IMG/VR virus record: IMGVR_UViG_3300042914_004291 | Coordinates: 1-64,000 of that record | Length of the DNA: 64,000 nt | Origin: a virus | Direction: 5' to 3' (one strand) | In this document: one piece after another, positions 22,971 to 31,729 of the stretch | How positions within the stretch are numbered: the first letter of the stretch is position 1 | How the letters are laid out: every line of letters begins with the position of its first letter | Notes under the pieces: model-generated | Seen by the model: only the letters and a program-made list of their open reading frames with translations | Told to the model about the DNA's origin: nothing | Databases searched by the model: none | Position numbers and translations under genes: made by a program

Positions 22971-25900
22971 TCAGGGAGTTTGTTCAGTTCGTGGGATAAA
23001 ACTTCCTTCGCGAATAGCGCCGGGAACATTTCTTGCCCTAGGTGATGCAGAATACGTGTACAGGGCTTGGCTAATATCTGCTGCATTAAGTTTGATATTG
23101 ACGTTGACACTGACATTCGCTGCTGCTTTCTCCAACCTTACGGTCCTTTCTCTAGATAGGGTGTCTCCTATCCGATCCAGAGTCATATCGACATTCCCAA
23201 CATTCAACTGGGATAGTTGAGCAGTTGCTCTGTTAAAATCAGTCACCAAGCTGTCAATCTGACCAACATAGTTTGCTCTGAACGTAGCGCTAGCCTGTAC
23301 AAGTGAGTTTGTTGTGAAGGTTGTTGCCACTCGCTCAGTGTTCTCGGCGACTCTGGTCACTATCTGATTCACTGTGCCAATCACACTGCTAACAGAGTTC
23401 AAACGTCTGTTGATACTACGATAGTTGTCGGGAAGAGAGTTCGCAAACTGTTCGATACTGCCGTCGCGCATGAACATCTCTTGGAATTTGACAGCGCTTG
23501 GGCTGTTGTTGAAATCAAACAAAAGCGGCAAAATACCATTCTGGCCCACTAGTGGTTCAATGAACCTTGAGTAGACATTCCCATTGTTTGCATCACCGCC
23601 AGAGCTTCCCAAGGAGCTGATCACGTCAGTGATCGACTTCAGTGCTGTGAACACGGATTCGATCTTTGTGACCTTCCGAACGATATCTCGCGGCATTGCA
23701 TTGACAAACTGCTCAATGTGGCCACCAGATTTCATCATGTTCTTGAGTTTTTGTGCTTCTGCGTGCGCACTAGTGTCAAACAGGAACGACATCAGACCAT
23801 GAGAACCAACAAGGCTGCTGACAGCCGTATAGGCATTGCTGTTTGGACTAGAAGAAACAAGCGAGTTTGCCACCTCTGGAATCAGCTTCATCGCCTCAAG
23901 GATCTGTGTGACAATCTGAACTCCGCGCCTGACGTTGCTGGCTTGATCGGCACTGAACTCTCTGAAGGTTGTTCCAGCCATGGTTGCAAGCTCTGACACA
24001 ACTGTGCGAACCTGCGTCATCGAGCGTCTGAAGTCATCCGGATTGATCATCCTTGCTTCGGCGCCAGGAGCGCTGGGTGTTGCGGCGTTGGCAACCCCTT
24101 GAGCTGCATTCTGCGCAGTCTGAGTAGCTCGCTGCGCCGTTTGTGCTGCCTGTTGTGCGTTTTGCGAAGCCTGCTGGGCTCTCTGGGCATTGGCAACAAC
24201 CTGTTGTGTAGTGGTGTTGCTGCTCGCCGCGGCGCGGCGCGACGCTGTTTCAATGTTGCTAACCAGCGTCGGCGGCTCGTTCCTGCCTATTGAAAGCGCG
24301 TTTCTAAGGCGCGCTGCATAACTGCCAATCCGGTCAAAAAACCCAGCGATTCTTGGGAAAGCATTGCGCAAATATGTTCCGATATCATCTATTACAATTC
24401 GAACAGCCGCGGGGAGAGCGGCGATCTCGTTGGTGAAATCTGCTTTCCATTTAGCAAACTCGCGTCGCATCTCATCGGCCTTTTTTTTGAATCCTAGACC
24501 TTCGGCCACCCCAGCAAACAATCCGGCCATTGCACTAACAATTAGAGCGCCAATGGAAGCAACTGCCTGCAAGACAGCAACGCCAAATCTTGCAACATAA
24601 GTCAGCATTGTCGCCGGATTGGTGAGTGCCATGATTACAGCATTCCACGCAGTCTTGATAAGAATACCAATTCCAAGGATGAGTCGCCCAAGGAGAAAAC
24701 CAATTTTATCGCCTAGGCCATTGAACATTTCCATTGCCTTGCGAACGAACTGCACCGTCCTTTCTGGGATCAGGGAAAAGCCAACGGTCAGCGCAACAAC
24801 AGCGGCCAAGGTAGCCTTGGCCGCACCAGCCAAAGTAAACAACGATCTCAAGACTGGCCCCACGGCTTCTGCTGTGGCCGTACCTGCCGACTTGACTGCT
24901 GCTCTTGTGATAAATGCCCCCAAGACCGTTGTGAGCAATGAGCCAACGCCTCTTAGCGTGGCCCCAATCACGGCTGGGCCGAACATTGATGCCAAGAAAT
25001 ACTTGCCAACAATCTCACCGGCTTTACGGAGCGGAGGCCCGATTCTCTGCTCGAAAGCATCCTGGACCTTCCTGTCGTTAATGAATTCACTGACACTGTC
25101 CCAAATGCTCCTCATTGCTGGGCCAAGTTGCTCGCCAGCGTATGCTATGACCTCTCTGAACGTCCCAGCTAGTCCCTCTCCCATACCCCTCGCTTGGTTT
25201 TGTGCTGGGGATAGAAGTTCTCTGAGTGCGGTGCTGATACCGCGCTCATCAAGCAGGATTCTTTTGACAAATTCTAGAGCATCCTTGACACCTTTTGCTA
25301 GCATCTCCATGAAGTATCTTGCCCCTTGGATTGCAATCCTGCCAATAGTTGTGAAGAATGTTCGGAAACCCTGCATCGTTCTTCTCGCCGCGGGAGAGCC
25401 TGTTGTGAAGTGATTCAAGAAGTTCTGACGCATGTTGGTCATGAACCGCCCCAACGCACTGTCTCTGCGATCCGGGTTTGCCAGATCTCCGAAGAACGTC
25501 CTGAACTCCGTCTTGACTTGATTCATCAAGGCCCTGAAACGTCTTGGGTTGAATGCCTCCTTCACTCCCTCGAAGAACTGCTTGAACCCTGGAAATGTTT
25601 GAGCAAACATCCTGCCAACCTCACGACCGGCTCGTAGGACAACGTGCATCGACTGTTGAATGGCTCTAACAGCTCCACGAAACTCTCTAGACATCATGAT
25701 GCCCCGCCGGAAACCGTCAATGAAGATCTGGAAGAAGCTGCCATGGAGCGGCTGGCCAGCCTGAACGAGCCTCTCAATGGACCTTGCAAGTGTTTGCAGC
25801 GCCTGTGCCTGAGTGACCTGAGTTCTCTGCGACCTTCTCATCTGTGCGTCGAGAGCAGCACCTGTCATTGCCCTGTTCCGCTGGGAGAATGCCATTCTCG

Positions 25901-27221
25901 TCTCTTCTTCAGACAGACCTGTGAGGTTCGACAAGTGACGTCTCTCTGCAACAGACATCTGATCAATGTTTCGGCCGGTTCTGAAGAAGGCTTCGCGCAT
26001 CATGTCCAAACGTTTTGTTGGATCCTGCTCACGCATCATTCGCATGGCATCAATGTTCATGTTGAACGCCTCAGCCATCCCAGCAGCGGACTGTGCAGCA
26101 TCATCGAAGTTCAGGAACTTATCCATGACCTTCTTCAGTGCTTCAATTGACATACCAAGGCGCCTGACGTAGACGCTTGAACGAATCATTGTCTCGCGAG
26201 TCACATTGCCAAAGGTTCCATACTCTTTGAGCATGTAGTTGACATCGCGGCCCATCTCCTTGACGCTGATGCCGAACGTGCGTTGTGCCTGTGCCAAAGA
26301 CCTGATCATTCCGAGTGTTGCAGTTCGTACGCTCTCACCACCATTGTCCGCAGCCAACTGCATAGCCCTCAGACCTTCACCAGTGATGTTCGAGCTCTTT
26401 GTCAGAACAATAACTTCCCGAGATATTCCACGTGTTCCTTGTTGGAACCGTGTGAAGAGCGGTCCCATCTCCTGGGCTAGCTTCATGAATTCCTGGAGAA
26501 GCTTTGCTAGTCCTTCCCGACCATATCCAAAGATCCTACCAAAAGAAACGCCAGTGGCACTGAAGTTTCTCATTGATTCGGTCATGGTGATCACTGAACG
26601 AGACGTGCCGACGGACAGGTCGCCAAACTCTTTCCGCAAATCCTCCAGTGCTTGTCTGTAGGCATCTGTTCCACCCGTGGCTGCGCCTTGCATGAAGTCA
26701 AGGAATGTACCTGGAAGCCCAATAATAACTTTTGCAATGTCTGTGATGGTGCCTACAACCGTCCTGCCCATCCGGATGATGTTGCCAAAGAATGAGGTAG
26801 AGAGTTTCATTCCGGATTTGAATCCGTTGTACATCTCGCCCAGCACCTTGGTCGTCGCGACGATGGCACCATTGGCCAGTGCGCCCATCTTGTCCATCAT
26901 GCCGCCAGACTTCAGAGCTGCACCGCCAACTTTGCCTAGGCTATTAGAAAGGCTTTCGGACTCTTCAATCGCAGATTCGATTGCTGACGTCATGCCTTCG
27001 CTGCCTAGCTGGGAAATGCTGTTGTTGGCGCCAGCGGCGTTTTCTTGAGCTTTCTTAATGGATTCCATCAGGGCTTGCTGTTGGCGCAGGCTGTTGTTTT
27101 GTCTTTCGATCTGGTCTGCGATCCCAGACATCGTCGCACGCAAGGAACGCGCAATTCTTAGAGAGTCCTCATTTGGTGAATCGCCTGAACCTCCTGGTGG
27201 TCTGTTGGGTGGTGGAGCCAT
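22971..27221 (-). CDS. tape measure protein
   Basis: A 1416-residue, mostly helical protein. The N-terminal 110 residues form coiled coil (IADQIERQNNSLRQQQALMESIKKAQ). Gly/Ala-rich and amphipathic helices follow. Two hydrophobic regions at about 750-830 and 875-910 are the membrane-active segments usual in tape measures, and an Ala/Gln heptad stretch lies at about 1000-1050. It is the longest gene of the window and sits downstream of the tail chaperone pair, as expected. By the usual rule of about 1.5 angstrom per residue it would set a tail near 210 nm. Its plus-strand shadows are not genes. Confidence 0.85.
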   Translation of the reverse strand: MAPPPNRPPGGSGDSPNEDSLRIARSLRATMSGIADQIERQNNSLRQQQALMESIKKAQENAAGANNSISQLGSEGMTSAIESAIEESESLSNSLGKVGGAALKSGGMMDKMGALANGAIVATTKVLGEMYNGFKSGMKLSTSFFGNIIRMGRTVVGTITDIAKVIIGLPGTFLDFMQGAATGGTDAYRQALEDLRKEFGDLSVGTSRSVITMTESMRNFSATGVSFGRIFGYGREGLAKLLQEFMKLAQEMGPLFTRFQQGTRGISREVIVLTKSSNITGEGLRAMQLAADNGGESVRTATLGMIRSLAQAQRTFGISVKEMGRDVNYMLKEYGTFGNVTRETMIRSSVYVRRLGMSIEALKKVMDKFLNFDDAAQSAAGMAEAFNMNIDAMRMMREQDPTKRLDMMREAFFRTGRNIDQMSVAERRHLSNLTGLSEEETRMAFSQRNRAMTGAALDAQMRRSQRTQVTQAQALQTLARSIERLVQAGQPLHGSFFQIFIDGFRRGIMMSREFRGAVRAIQQSMHVVLRAGREVGRMFAQTFPGFKQFFEGVKEAFNPRRFRALMNQVKTEFRTFFGDLANPDRRDSALGRFMTNMRQNFLNHFTTGSPAARRTMQGFRTFFTTIGRIAIQGARYFMEMLAKGVKDALEFVKRILLDERGISTALRELLSPAQNQARGMGEGLAGTFREVIAYAGEQLGPAMRSIWDSVSEFINDRKVQDAFEQRIGPPLRKAGEIVGKYFLASMFGPAVIGATLRGVGSLLTTVLGAFITRAAVKSAGTATAEAVGPVLRSLFTLAGAAKATLAAVVALTVGFSLIPERTVQFVRKAMEMFNGLGDKIGFLLGRLILGIGILIKTAWNAVIMALTNPATMLTYVARFGVAVLQAVASIGALIVSAMAGLFAGVAEGLGFKKKADEMRREFAKWKADFTNEIAALPAAVRIVIDDIGTYLRNAFPRIAGFFDRIGSYAARLRNALSIGRNEPPTLVSNIETASRRAAASSNTTTQQVVANAQRAQQASQNAQQAAQTAQRATQTAQNAAQGVANAATPSAPGAEARMINPDDFRRSMTQVRTVVSELATMAGTTFREFSADQASNVRRGVQIVTQILEAMKLIPEVANSLVSSSPNSNAYTAVSSLVGSHGLMSFLFDTSAHAEAQKLKNMMKSGGHIEQFVNAMPRDIVRKVTKIESVFTALKSITDVISSLGSSGGDANNGNVYSRFIEPLVGQNGILPLLFDFNNSPSAVKFQEMFMRDGSIEQFANSLPDNYRSINRRLNSVSSVIGTVNQIVTRVAENTERVATTFTTNSLVQASATFRANYVGQIDSLVTDFNRATAQLSQLNVGNVDMTLDRIGDTLSRERTVRLEKAAANVSVNVNIKLNAADISQALYTYSASPRARNVPGAIREGSFIPRTEQTP

Positions 27222-27259
27222 CGCTAAACTAACAACAACTAAAGTCTATATTTAGATTC

Positions 27260-27640
27260 ATGTCTGCCAACGAAAAAGATACATGTAACACCAAAGAACC
27301 ATCGCTCGAAGAGATGGCCGACACCATTATCACTGAATGGTTGCATATTCCAAGAATGCCAACACCACTGAGCGGAGCATATAAACTCTCTGCGATTGGT
27401 AAACTTTTCTTTGCCAGTTTGATCGTGACGCTAACAACTGGGAAAAGCTCTCCATTTCGCGTTTCTGGGAGGAATGAAGACATTCAGATCCTAGCAAGAG
27501 CCATTCAGTCATCAAAACGTTTCCAGGATGAGATCAGAAAACCGGGCGCTACAATCGATTCCGTGATCAAATCCATGGATTTGAAAAATGTGGACGCCAG
27601 GAACTTCCAATCTAGATTTGGCGTTCATTGGCCTCTATAA
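27260..27640 (+). CDS. hypothetical protein in plus-strand islet of tail module
   Basis: A 126-residue protein of unrecognised family: an acidic N-terminus, a central hydrophobic strand/helix (IGKLFFASLIVTLTTG) and a charged C-terminal half. It is divergently oriented from the tape measure with only 38 nt between starts, a gap holding the AT-rich box CTATATTTAG. It is the first of three small plus-strand genes inside the minus-strand tail cluster. Confidence 0.6.
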   Translation: MSANEKDTCNTKEPSLEEMADTIITEWLHIPRMPTPLSGAYKLSAIGKLFFASLIVTLTTGKSSPFRVSGRNEDIQILARAIQSSKRFQDEIRKPGATIDSVIKSMDLKNVDARNFQSRFGVHWPL

Positions 27641-27652
27641 TCGATCCTAAGC
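27635..27652 (+). promoter_or_regulatory. CTATAATCGAT-type element
   Basis: CTATAATCGATCCTAAGC directly precedes the ATG at 27654 and matches 16 of 18 bases of the element at 52914-52931. TATAAT is a perfect -10 but there is no -35. Possibly a middle or late promoter. Confidence 0.35.
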
Positions 27653-27653
27653 C

Positions 27654-27842
27654 ATGCCAGACCAGTCACAGCCACTTGACCTAACCATAGGTCCAACCCA
27701 TGCTACAAGTTTTTCTGTTGATGTTCCGTTCTATGCCAACCAAGTCAATGTGAACGATGCCATAAGCTCGCTACAGGAGACAGTAGAGAGTTTGCGGCGA
27801 GAAATAGCAGAGCTCCGGGACAGACTAAACAGGCTTTCGTAG
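27654..27842 (+). CDS. small coiled-coil protein
   Basis: A 62-residue protein with a polar N-terminal half and a C-terminal heptad coiled coil (ISSLQETVESLRREIAELRD). It could oligomerise or bracket a fibre. It is the second gene of the plus-strand islet. No family recognised. Confidence 0.55.
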   Translation: MPDQSQPLDLTIGPTHATSFSVDVPFYANQVNVNDAISSLQETVESLRREIAELRDRLNRLS

Positions 27843-27860
27843 TTACGAGCAGGAATAATC

Positions 27861-28184
27861 ATGATCACAGAAGTAAGTTCAAAAGGTATCGAGACAAGAA
27901 ACGCAGACAAATCAGAGTGCAGAGTCACTATTGACATGTTCGTGAAAGGCATCAACGTTGCCGAAACACTCGAAAAATCTGCTTGTTTGGCAGAGGCCGT
28001 TCAAAGCCTTGTCACACATGTCGATTCGCTGGTAGAGAAAGTTCGTGAGCTTGAGGCACAAGTTGCCGCACTCAAGGCAGATGACGCAAAGGACGATAAG
28101 GAAGTGGAAGAACTTTCAAAGAAACTTGAAACAGTTGCCAAAGCCAAAGCTCCTGCCACAAAGAAACAACCATCAGCCGAGTGA
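27861..28184 (+). CDS. coiled-coil protein, third gene of islet
   Basis: A 107-residue protein. The N-terminal 45 residues are probably beta-rich. The rest is a long charged coiled coil (VDSLVEKVRELEAQVAALKADD) with a Lys/Ala-rich tail. It is related in style, not in sequence, to the preceding gene. It ends 12 nt from a convergent minus-strand gene, with a 6-bp hairpin (AGCCGA-GTGA-TCGGCT) over its stop codon. Confidence 0.55.
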   Translation: MITEVSSKGIETRNADKSECRVTIDMFVKGINVAETLEKSACLAEAVQSLVTHVDSLVEKVRELEAQVAALKADDAKDDKEVEELSKKLETVAKAKAPATKKQPSAE

Positions 28185-28195
28185 TCGGCTCTGAC

Positions 28196-28567
28196 TCAGC
28201 CCATCCTACGTGATTTGTAGTTGAACTGCAACTTCATATCGCCCACATCGTTCACATCCTCAAAGAACACGTCGCCAAACAAAACACGCCACGCTCTGCT
28301 ATAGCCGCCATCTGGGAGTGCGACATACTTGTCAACGTATAGTTCGCCAAGCCTATCAGACTTTCTGATGGTTGCTAGCGGATTTGATCTGGCATTCATC
28401 AGTGGCGCACGAAGTACAAGCAATCCGCGGCCCAATGGAAGACCAAAAGCGACACTGGTGTTTGGATGATCTTGAAAACCTGAGCTTGATGGTTCAAGCT
28501 CATAGAGGTCGCCGATGTGTTGCATTCCTGCTACGAGTTTGGTTGGTGGATTTGTGAATGATGTCAT
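28196..28567 (-). CDS. hypothetical tail-module protein
   Basis: A 123-residue protein, beta-rich, no recognised family. It contains FGLPLGRGLLVLRAPLM and YSRAWRVLFGDVFFEDVNDVGDM. It overlaps the upstream chaperone-like gene by ATGA, so it is translated with it. Position ahead of the tape measure suggests a tail assembly or tail-tube role. Confidence 0.55.
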   Translation of the reverse strand: MTSFTNPPTKLVAGMQHIGDLYELEPSSSGFQDHPNTSVAFGLPLGRGLLVLRAPLMNARSNPLATIRKSDRLGELYVDKYVALPDGGYSRAWRVLFGDVFFEDVNDVGDMKLQFNYKSRRMG

Positions 28568-28839
28568 GTTGGGCGTTGTAATCTTGGGGACTGGGTGCCG
28601 AATTGTCTAAATTTTCCCTGGAGGGCTGCAATCTCTGGCGTGTTGTGATGTGCAGCCTTTGTCCCTCCGCCCGTCTCTGAAGCTTTAGCAATCTCTTTCG
28701 TGATGCGTTCCATGAGCCAGCCTTTATAGGTCACTGGGAATTGGATGAACGTAGCCCAGTCCATTCCGAAGTAATATCCCAAGTTAAAGAACTCATCCAG
28801 CCATTTCTCTCGCTCTTGCGCGACCTTTTGTTGTTTCAA
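28564..28839 (-). CDS. tail assembly chaperone downstream ORF (possible frameshift product)
   Basis: A 91-codon frame: WLDEFFNLGYYFGMDWATF, followed by a Pro/Val segment and WLMERITKEIAK. The compact helical pattern recalls small tail-assembly partners of gp26-like proteins. The only start in this frame is TTG at 28839, without a good ribosome site. The frame is open, and looks coding, back to 28920, inside the upstream gene's end. Translation by a +1 frameshift from that gene, giving a G/GT-type pair, is therefore possible. It overlaps the next gene by ATGA. Confidence 0.6.
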   Translation of the reverse strand: MKQQKVAQEREKWLDEFFNLGYYFGMDWATFIQFPVTYKGWLMERITKEIAKASETGGGTKAAHHNTPEIAALQGKFRQFGTQSPRLQRPT

Positions 28840-28879
28840 CTTTTCGGTCGCAGCAATATCCTCTGGCGTTTCACCAGAG

Positions 28880-29836
28880 TTACTTTGTAAGATTAGGCCA
28901 AAGAAAGTCAGTCCCGAGTGTCACGGGCACCTCCTCGGCATGTTCACAATCCGGATTCTTACATTTAAAATCGTGTACGAACTTGATGCTTGGAGTGTTC
29001 TTCTCGATGTGTTTGCGCAAAGAAGATGAATCCATGGCTGGCATAGACGCACAATATTGTTTTACTAGGTTTCTGTCATCAAAACCGTCAATGCTGATGA
29101 TTTGCGTTTCTAGAAGTTCGGTCACTGCTCTAGTCTCTGGACCTTGGATGGCCACCTTGAGTTTTGCCGTTCTCTTTGCCGTTTCTTCACGTTCATCAGA
29201 CAGACGTTTCTCATCACCAACTGTCAGGAAACGCCAAACAACGACCTTTTTGCTCATTGGCAGTGTGAATCGAAATGCATTGGTGAATGGCGAAACTTGA
29301 TCTAGTTTCTTGAGATCCAGACCAGTCATTGGCATGTCATTGAACGGAACTTCATCATCTTGCTCGCTCTTACATTCGGGACATTTGAAATGAGCACTCA
29401 TTGTGTGTCCATACCCAGTCATGCGTACGCCAACCAGCAGCGCATCGCGATCACCTAGGATCAAGCTGTTGATGTCAAGTCGTCTATCCATGAGACAAGA
29501 TTTGATCAGCTCATCAATCACGGTGTTCTTCTTCAGGAACACTGGGTTCATCAGGATGTTCTCCTCTTGCGATGTCATTGGCTTGATGTCAACCTCTTTG
29601 CGACCTCTCAAACCTTCATCTGAATAAATCAGTCCTTCGCTGGGAAGAGGAACGCTGGCGATGGGCATGTCAAATCCAAGCTTTTTGGCTTTTTCAAGCG
29701 CAGCTTCTTGGAATGATTGCCGCGGAACGTTGCTCTCAGTGCCAGGAATCAGACCCTCGGCACCGCCGCCAGGAGCGGCATAGATTGAATTGTTGCTGCG
29801 TTGCTGTGGCGTGTTTGGTAGTTGTTGTTTGCTCAT
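28880..29836 (-). CDS. T4 gp26-like baseplate hub/tail assembly chaperone
   Basis: A 318-residue protein of the T4 gp26-type family: PLPSEGLIYSDEGLRGRKEVDIKPMTSQEENIL is the conserved opening (residues 62-95). Two Cys pairs, CPEC at 152-155 and CKNPDC at 292-297, probably bind one zinc. The family assists baseplate-hub or tail assembly and is usually not a major virion part. The gene lies two genes upstream of the plus-strand islet and tape measure, the canonical place for tail chaperones. Confidence 0.75.
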   Translation of the reverse strand: MSKQQLPNTPQQRSNNSIYAAPGGGAEGLIPGTESNVPRQSFQEAALEKAKKLGFDMPIASVPLPSEGLIYSDEGLRGRKEVDIKPMTSQEENILMNPVFLKKNTVIDELIKSCLMDRRLDINSLILGDRDALLVGVRMTGYGHTMSAHFKCPECKSEQDDEVPFNDMPMTGLDLKKLDQVSPFTNAFRFTLPMSKKVVVWRFLTVGDEKRLSDEREETAKRTAKLKVAIQGPETRAVTELLETQIISIDGFDDRNLVKQYCASMPAMDSSSLRKHIEKNTPSIKFVHDFKCKNPDCEHAEEVPVTLGTDFLWPNLTK

Positions 29837-29917
29837 ATGTGATCAGATCTGTTGCTAACTTAGTTCAACAATGATTTCTAAGCTAGGAAATCGACCTTGT
29901 TCAATATGAACGAACAA

Positions 29918-30320
29918 TCATCCTAGGGTTGGCAGGTCTTTTTTCACCGCTGTTGCAGGCTGAGAAGATCCAGGAGCTGACGTCTTTTTGCTTGGTTTTT
30001 CTTCCACAGGATTCTTTGGAAGCCTGGAAACAGCCTTTGCTGCATTCGCCACGGAGGTTGCAAACGCTTGGTGTAAATCGGCCATGACATGCGCATAAAC
30101 ATCTTGCTGCACATCATTCATCTGGTTTGGATCAATAACGTTCAACATTTTAACAAGCTCGTCTTCAAACTTCAAAGCAGTTTCTTGAGCTTTGATAGTC
30201 AGAGTGCGAATCGCATTGAAGTTTGCATCCTCATTAAGACGTTTTGCAACGATCTTTGTGATGAGCTCTTCAAGTTTTGCTTCACTCAGTGTGACCATGT
30301 TGGTTTTTTTCTTTGTCATT
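29918..30320 (-). CDS. hypothetical helical protein
   Basis: About 133 residues from the ATG at 30320, which has the ribosome site AAAAGAG 7 nt upstream; the longer frame to 30373 is less likely. The N-terminal amphipathic helix MVTLSEAKLEELITKIVAKRL resembles those of the next two genes upstream. A helical middle is followed by a Lys/Pro/Ser-rich flexible tail. It may be a structural or scaffold protein. Unrecognised. Confidence 0.55.
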
Positions 30321-30332
30321 ACAATACTCTTT

Positions 30333-30665
30333 TCAAATACTTCCAATAACAAGTTCAACAGTTTCTGCATCATCTACATGATCAATTGGTGGCTCATATG
30401 CATTGTCGGTTTGCGAAGGCGAGCTAGTACTTCGATCAGCGCAATTGGCTCCGCTTGGACTGTCCGAGAGGGCGGGCGTGTCGCCCATTCCCGGAAACAA
30501 CCCAGCATCAACAGAATCTTGGTTGGGAGCGCTGTATCTTGTAGCGTCTGGGAGTTTGATATCGCCGCCACCAGAAGAAGATATTGAACCCATCTCTTGA
30601 CAGGCACATTCTGCAATGATCCTTGCAAGTTTTTGCGGCGAAAGTTTGATGACACATCTTTTCAT
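30333..30665 (-). CDS. hypothetical protein with amphipathic N-terminal helix
   Basis: A 110-residue protein. The N-terminus MKRCVIKLSPQKLARIIAECA resembles the IKxSxxxLxxIIxE helix common at the start of small structural proteins of large phages. The rest is low-complexity, Ser/Pro/Asp-rich and probably disordered. Its start overlaps the upstream stop by ATGA. Confidence 0.5.
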   Translation of the reverse strand: MKRCVIKLSPQKLARIIAECACQEMGSISSSGGGDIKLPDATRYSAPNQDSVDAGLFPGMGDTPALSDSPSGANCADRSTSSPSQTDNAYEPPIDHVDDAETVELVIGSI

Positions 30666-31210
30666 GATTGTTTTTTCTTTTCTGATAGATATGATTTGAA
30701 CAGGTCTTTCAGGCTAGCATATTCCTGGAGAGAAAGACCTGTGATTGCTGCCACATCTGCCGCCGTTTGTTTTAGTTCTGGTGATGCAGGGATCGCATTT
30801 GGATCTAGAGCTTGACCGTCTTGCTGTGCCTTGGTTGGATCGCCCAGGATTGCTGCAACTAGATCAGATGTTGTTTGTTGTTCTTTGCCACCACCCTGCA
30901 ACCCAGCCATCAGTGTTTTTCTAGCGTCTGGTTGCGCCATACTTTCCAAATCGTCGATTGTCAACAACGACTCAGCCTCGGCCGAAGGATCTTGCTCGGC
31001 AGGATCGTTAGGTACTGTTCCCATCGGGTCTTCGCCGCCAGGATTGTCCATTCCATCAAATGGTGTTTGCTCGTTTCCAAACCCATCGCCCAAACCAGGA
31101 TCGGTTGTCAATCCTTGTTCTTTCAAGATTGCTTCCACACGCTCAAGTATCAGATTAACCAAAGCTTCGTGTGTCATGGTTAGTTTCTTGTGTTGTCTTT
31201 GTTTCTTCAT
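30662..31210 (-). CDS. hypothetical acidic protein with amphipathic N-terminal helix
   Basis: A 182-residue protein with a basic first 12 residues, then helix MTHEALVNLILERVEAILKEQ, a long Asp/Gly/Pro-rich disordered region (about 40-110), and C-terminal helices ending LFKSYLSEKKKQS. A second ATG at 31177 is an equally good start. It leads a three-gene unit with ATGA-type coupling. It might be a prohead core or scaffold protein by style, without direct evidence. Confidence 0.5.
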   Translation of the reverse strand: MKKQRQHKKLTMTHEALVNLILERVEAILKEQGLTTDPGLGDGFGNEQTPFDGMDNPGGEDPMGTVPNDPAEQDPSAEAESLLTIDDLESMAQPDARKTLMAGLQGGGKEQQTTSDLVAAILGDPTKAQQDGQALDPNAIPASPELKQTAADVAAITGLSLQEYASLKDLFKSYLSEKKKQS

Positions 31211-31228
31211 GTGATTAAATACATTTCA

Positions 31229-31729
31229 TCAGGCCATAGCAACCAACTGTTCGAGCTGTGCACGTGCATCCTGGTCATTCAACATCTTAACAATACCGGG
31301 ATGTTTAGCTCCAAGTTTCATCAAACCATCCAGGCTGACCCACTTGTGCATGTCCGCTTCCCTGTCCGACAGAACAGGAGCAAATTCGCTGCGAACAACG
31401 CCTAGGTATGTGTGGAAAGTGAAGCCATCTAGCTTGTCTGGATACGCGACGTACAGTTGTCGAAGTTTGTGTGCGTCTGTCTGAGGCACAATCCTAGCGC
31501 CGGTTTCTTCTTCTAGTTCTCTGGCTGCGGCTGCAATAATAGTCTCGCAAGGATTAACTTTTCCTCCAGGAATACACCACGTGTGAGGTTCATTGACCCA
31601 GACTGATCTGAGTAAAAGTAGGAAACGTTTTGTCGTGCCGCAAAACAATAGAACCCCGGCACCTAGCTTGTTGGCCGTGGAAGAAGAAGTTTCAGTGTTG
31701 TTTTTATTGATAGAATGAAACGCTGACAT
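31229..31729 (-). CDS. Nudix hydrolase
   Basis: A 166-residue protein with a perfect Nudix box at residues 56-78 (GKVNPCE, seven residues, then RELEEETGA), holding the metal-binding REUXEE glutamates. The family hydrolyses nucleoside diphosphates linked to other groups: oxidised dNTPs, NADH, capped RNA or ADP-ribose. Substrate cannot be told from sequence. Its start overlaps the end of the upstream zincin gene by 26 nt. In a phage with other nucleotide enzymes, dNTP sanitation is one option and NAD/ADP-ribose turnover another. Confidence 0.85.
   Translation of the reverse strand: MSAFHSINKNNTETSSSTANKLGAGVLLFCGTTKRFLLLLRSVWVNEPHTWCIPGGKVNPCETIIAAAARELEEETGARIVPQTDAHKLRQLYVAYPDKLDGFTFHTYLGVVRSEFAPVLSDREADMHKWVSLDGLMKLGAKHPGIVKMLNDQDARAQLEQLVAMA

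Noticed and set aside
24619-25413. 264-codon plus-strand frame inside the tape-measure gene
   Set aside because: It lies entirely within a convincing 1416-codon gene and has no ribosome site, promoter or protein-like pattern.
28167-28182. AGCCGA-GTGA-TCGGCT hairpin as a bidirectional terminator
   Set aside because: The stem is only 6 bp and no U-tract follows on either strand, so it is noted only in the gene description.
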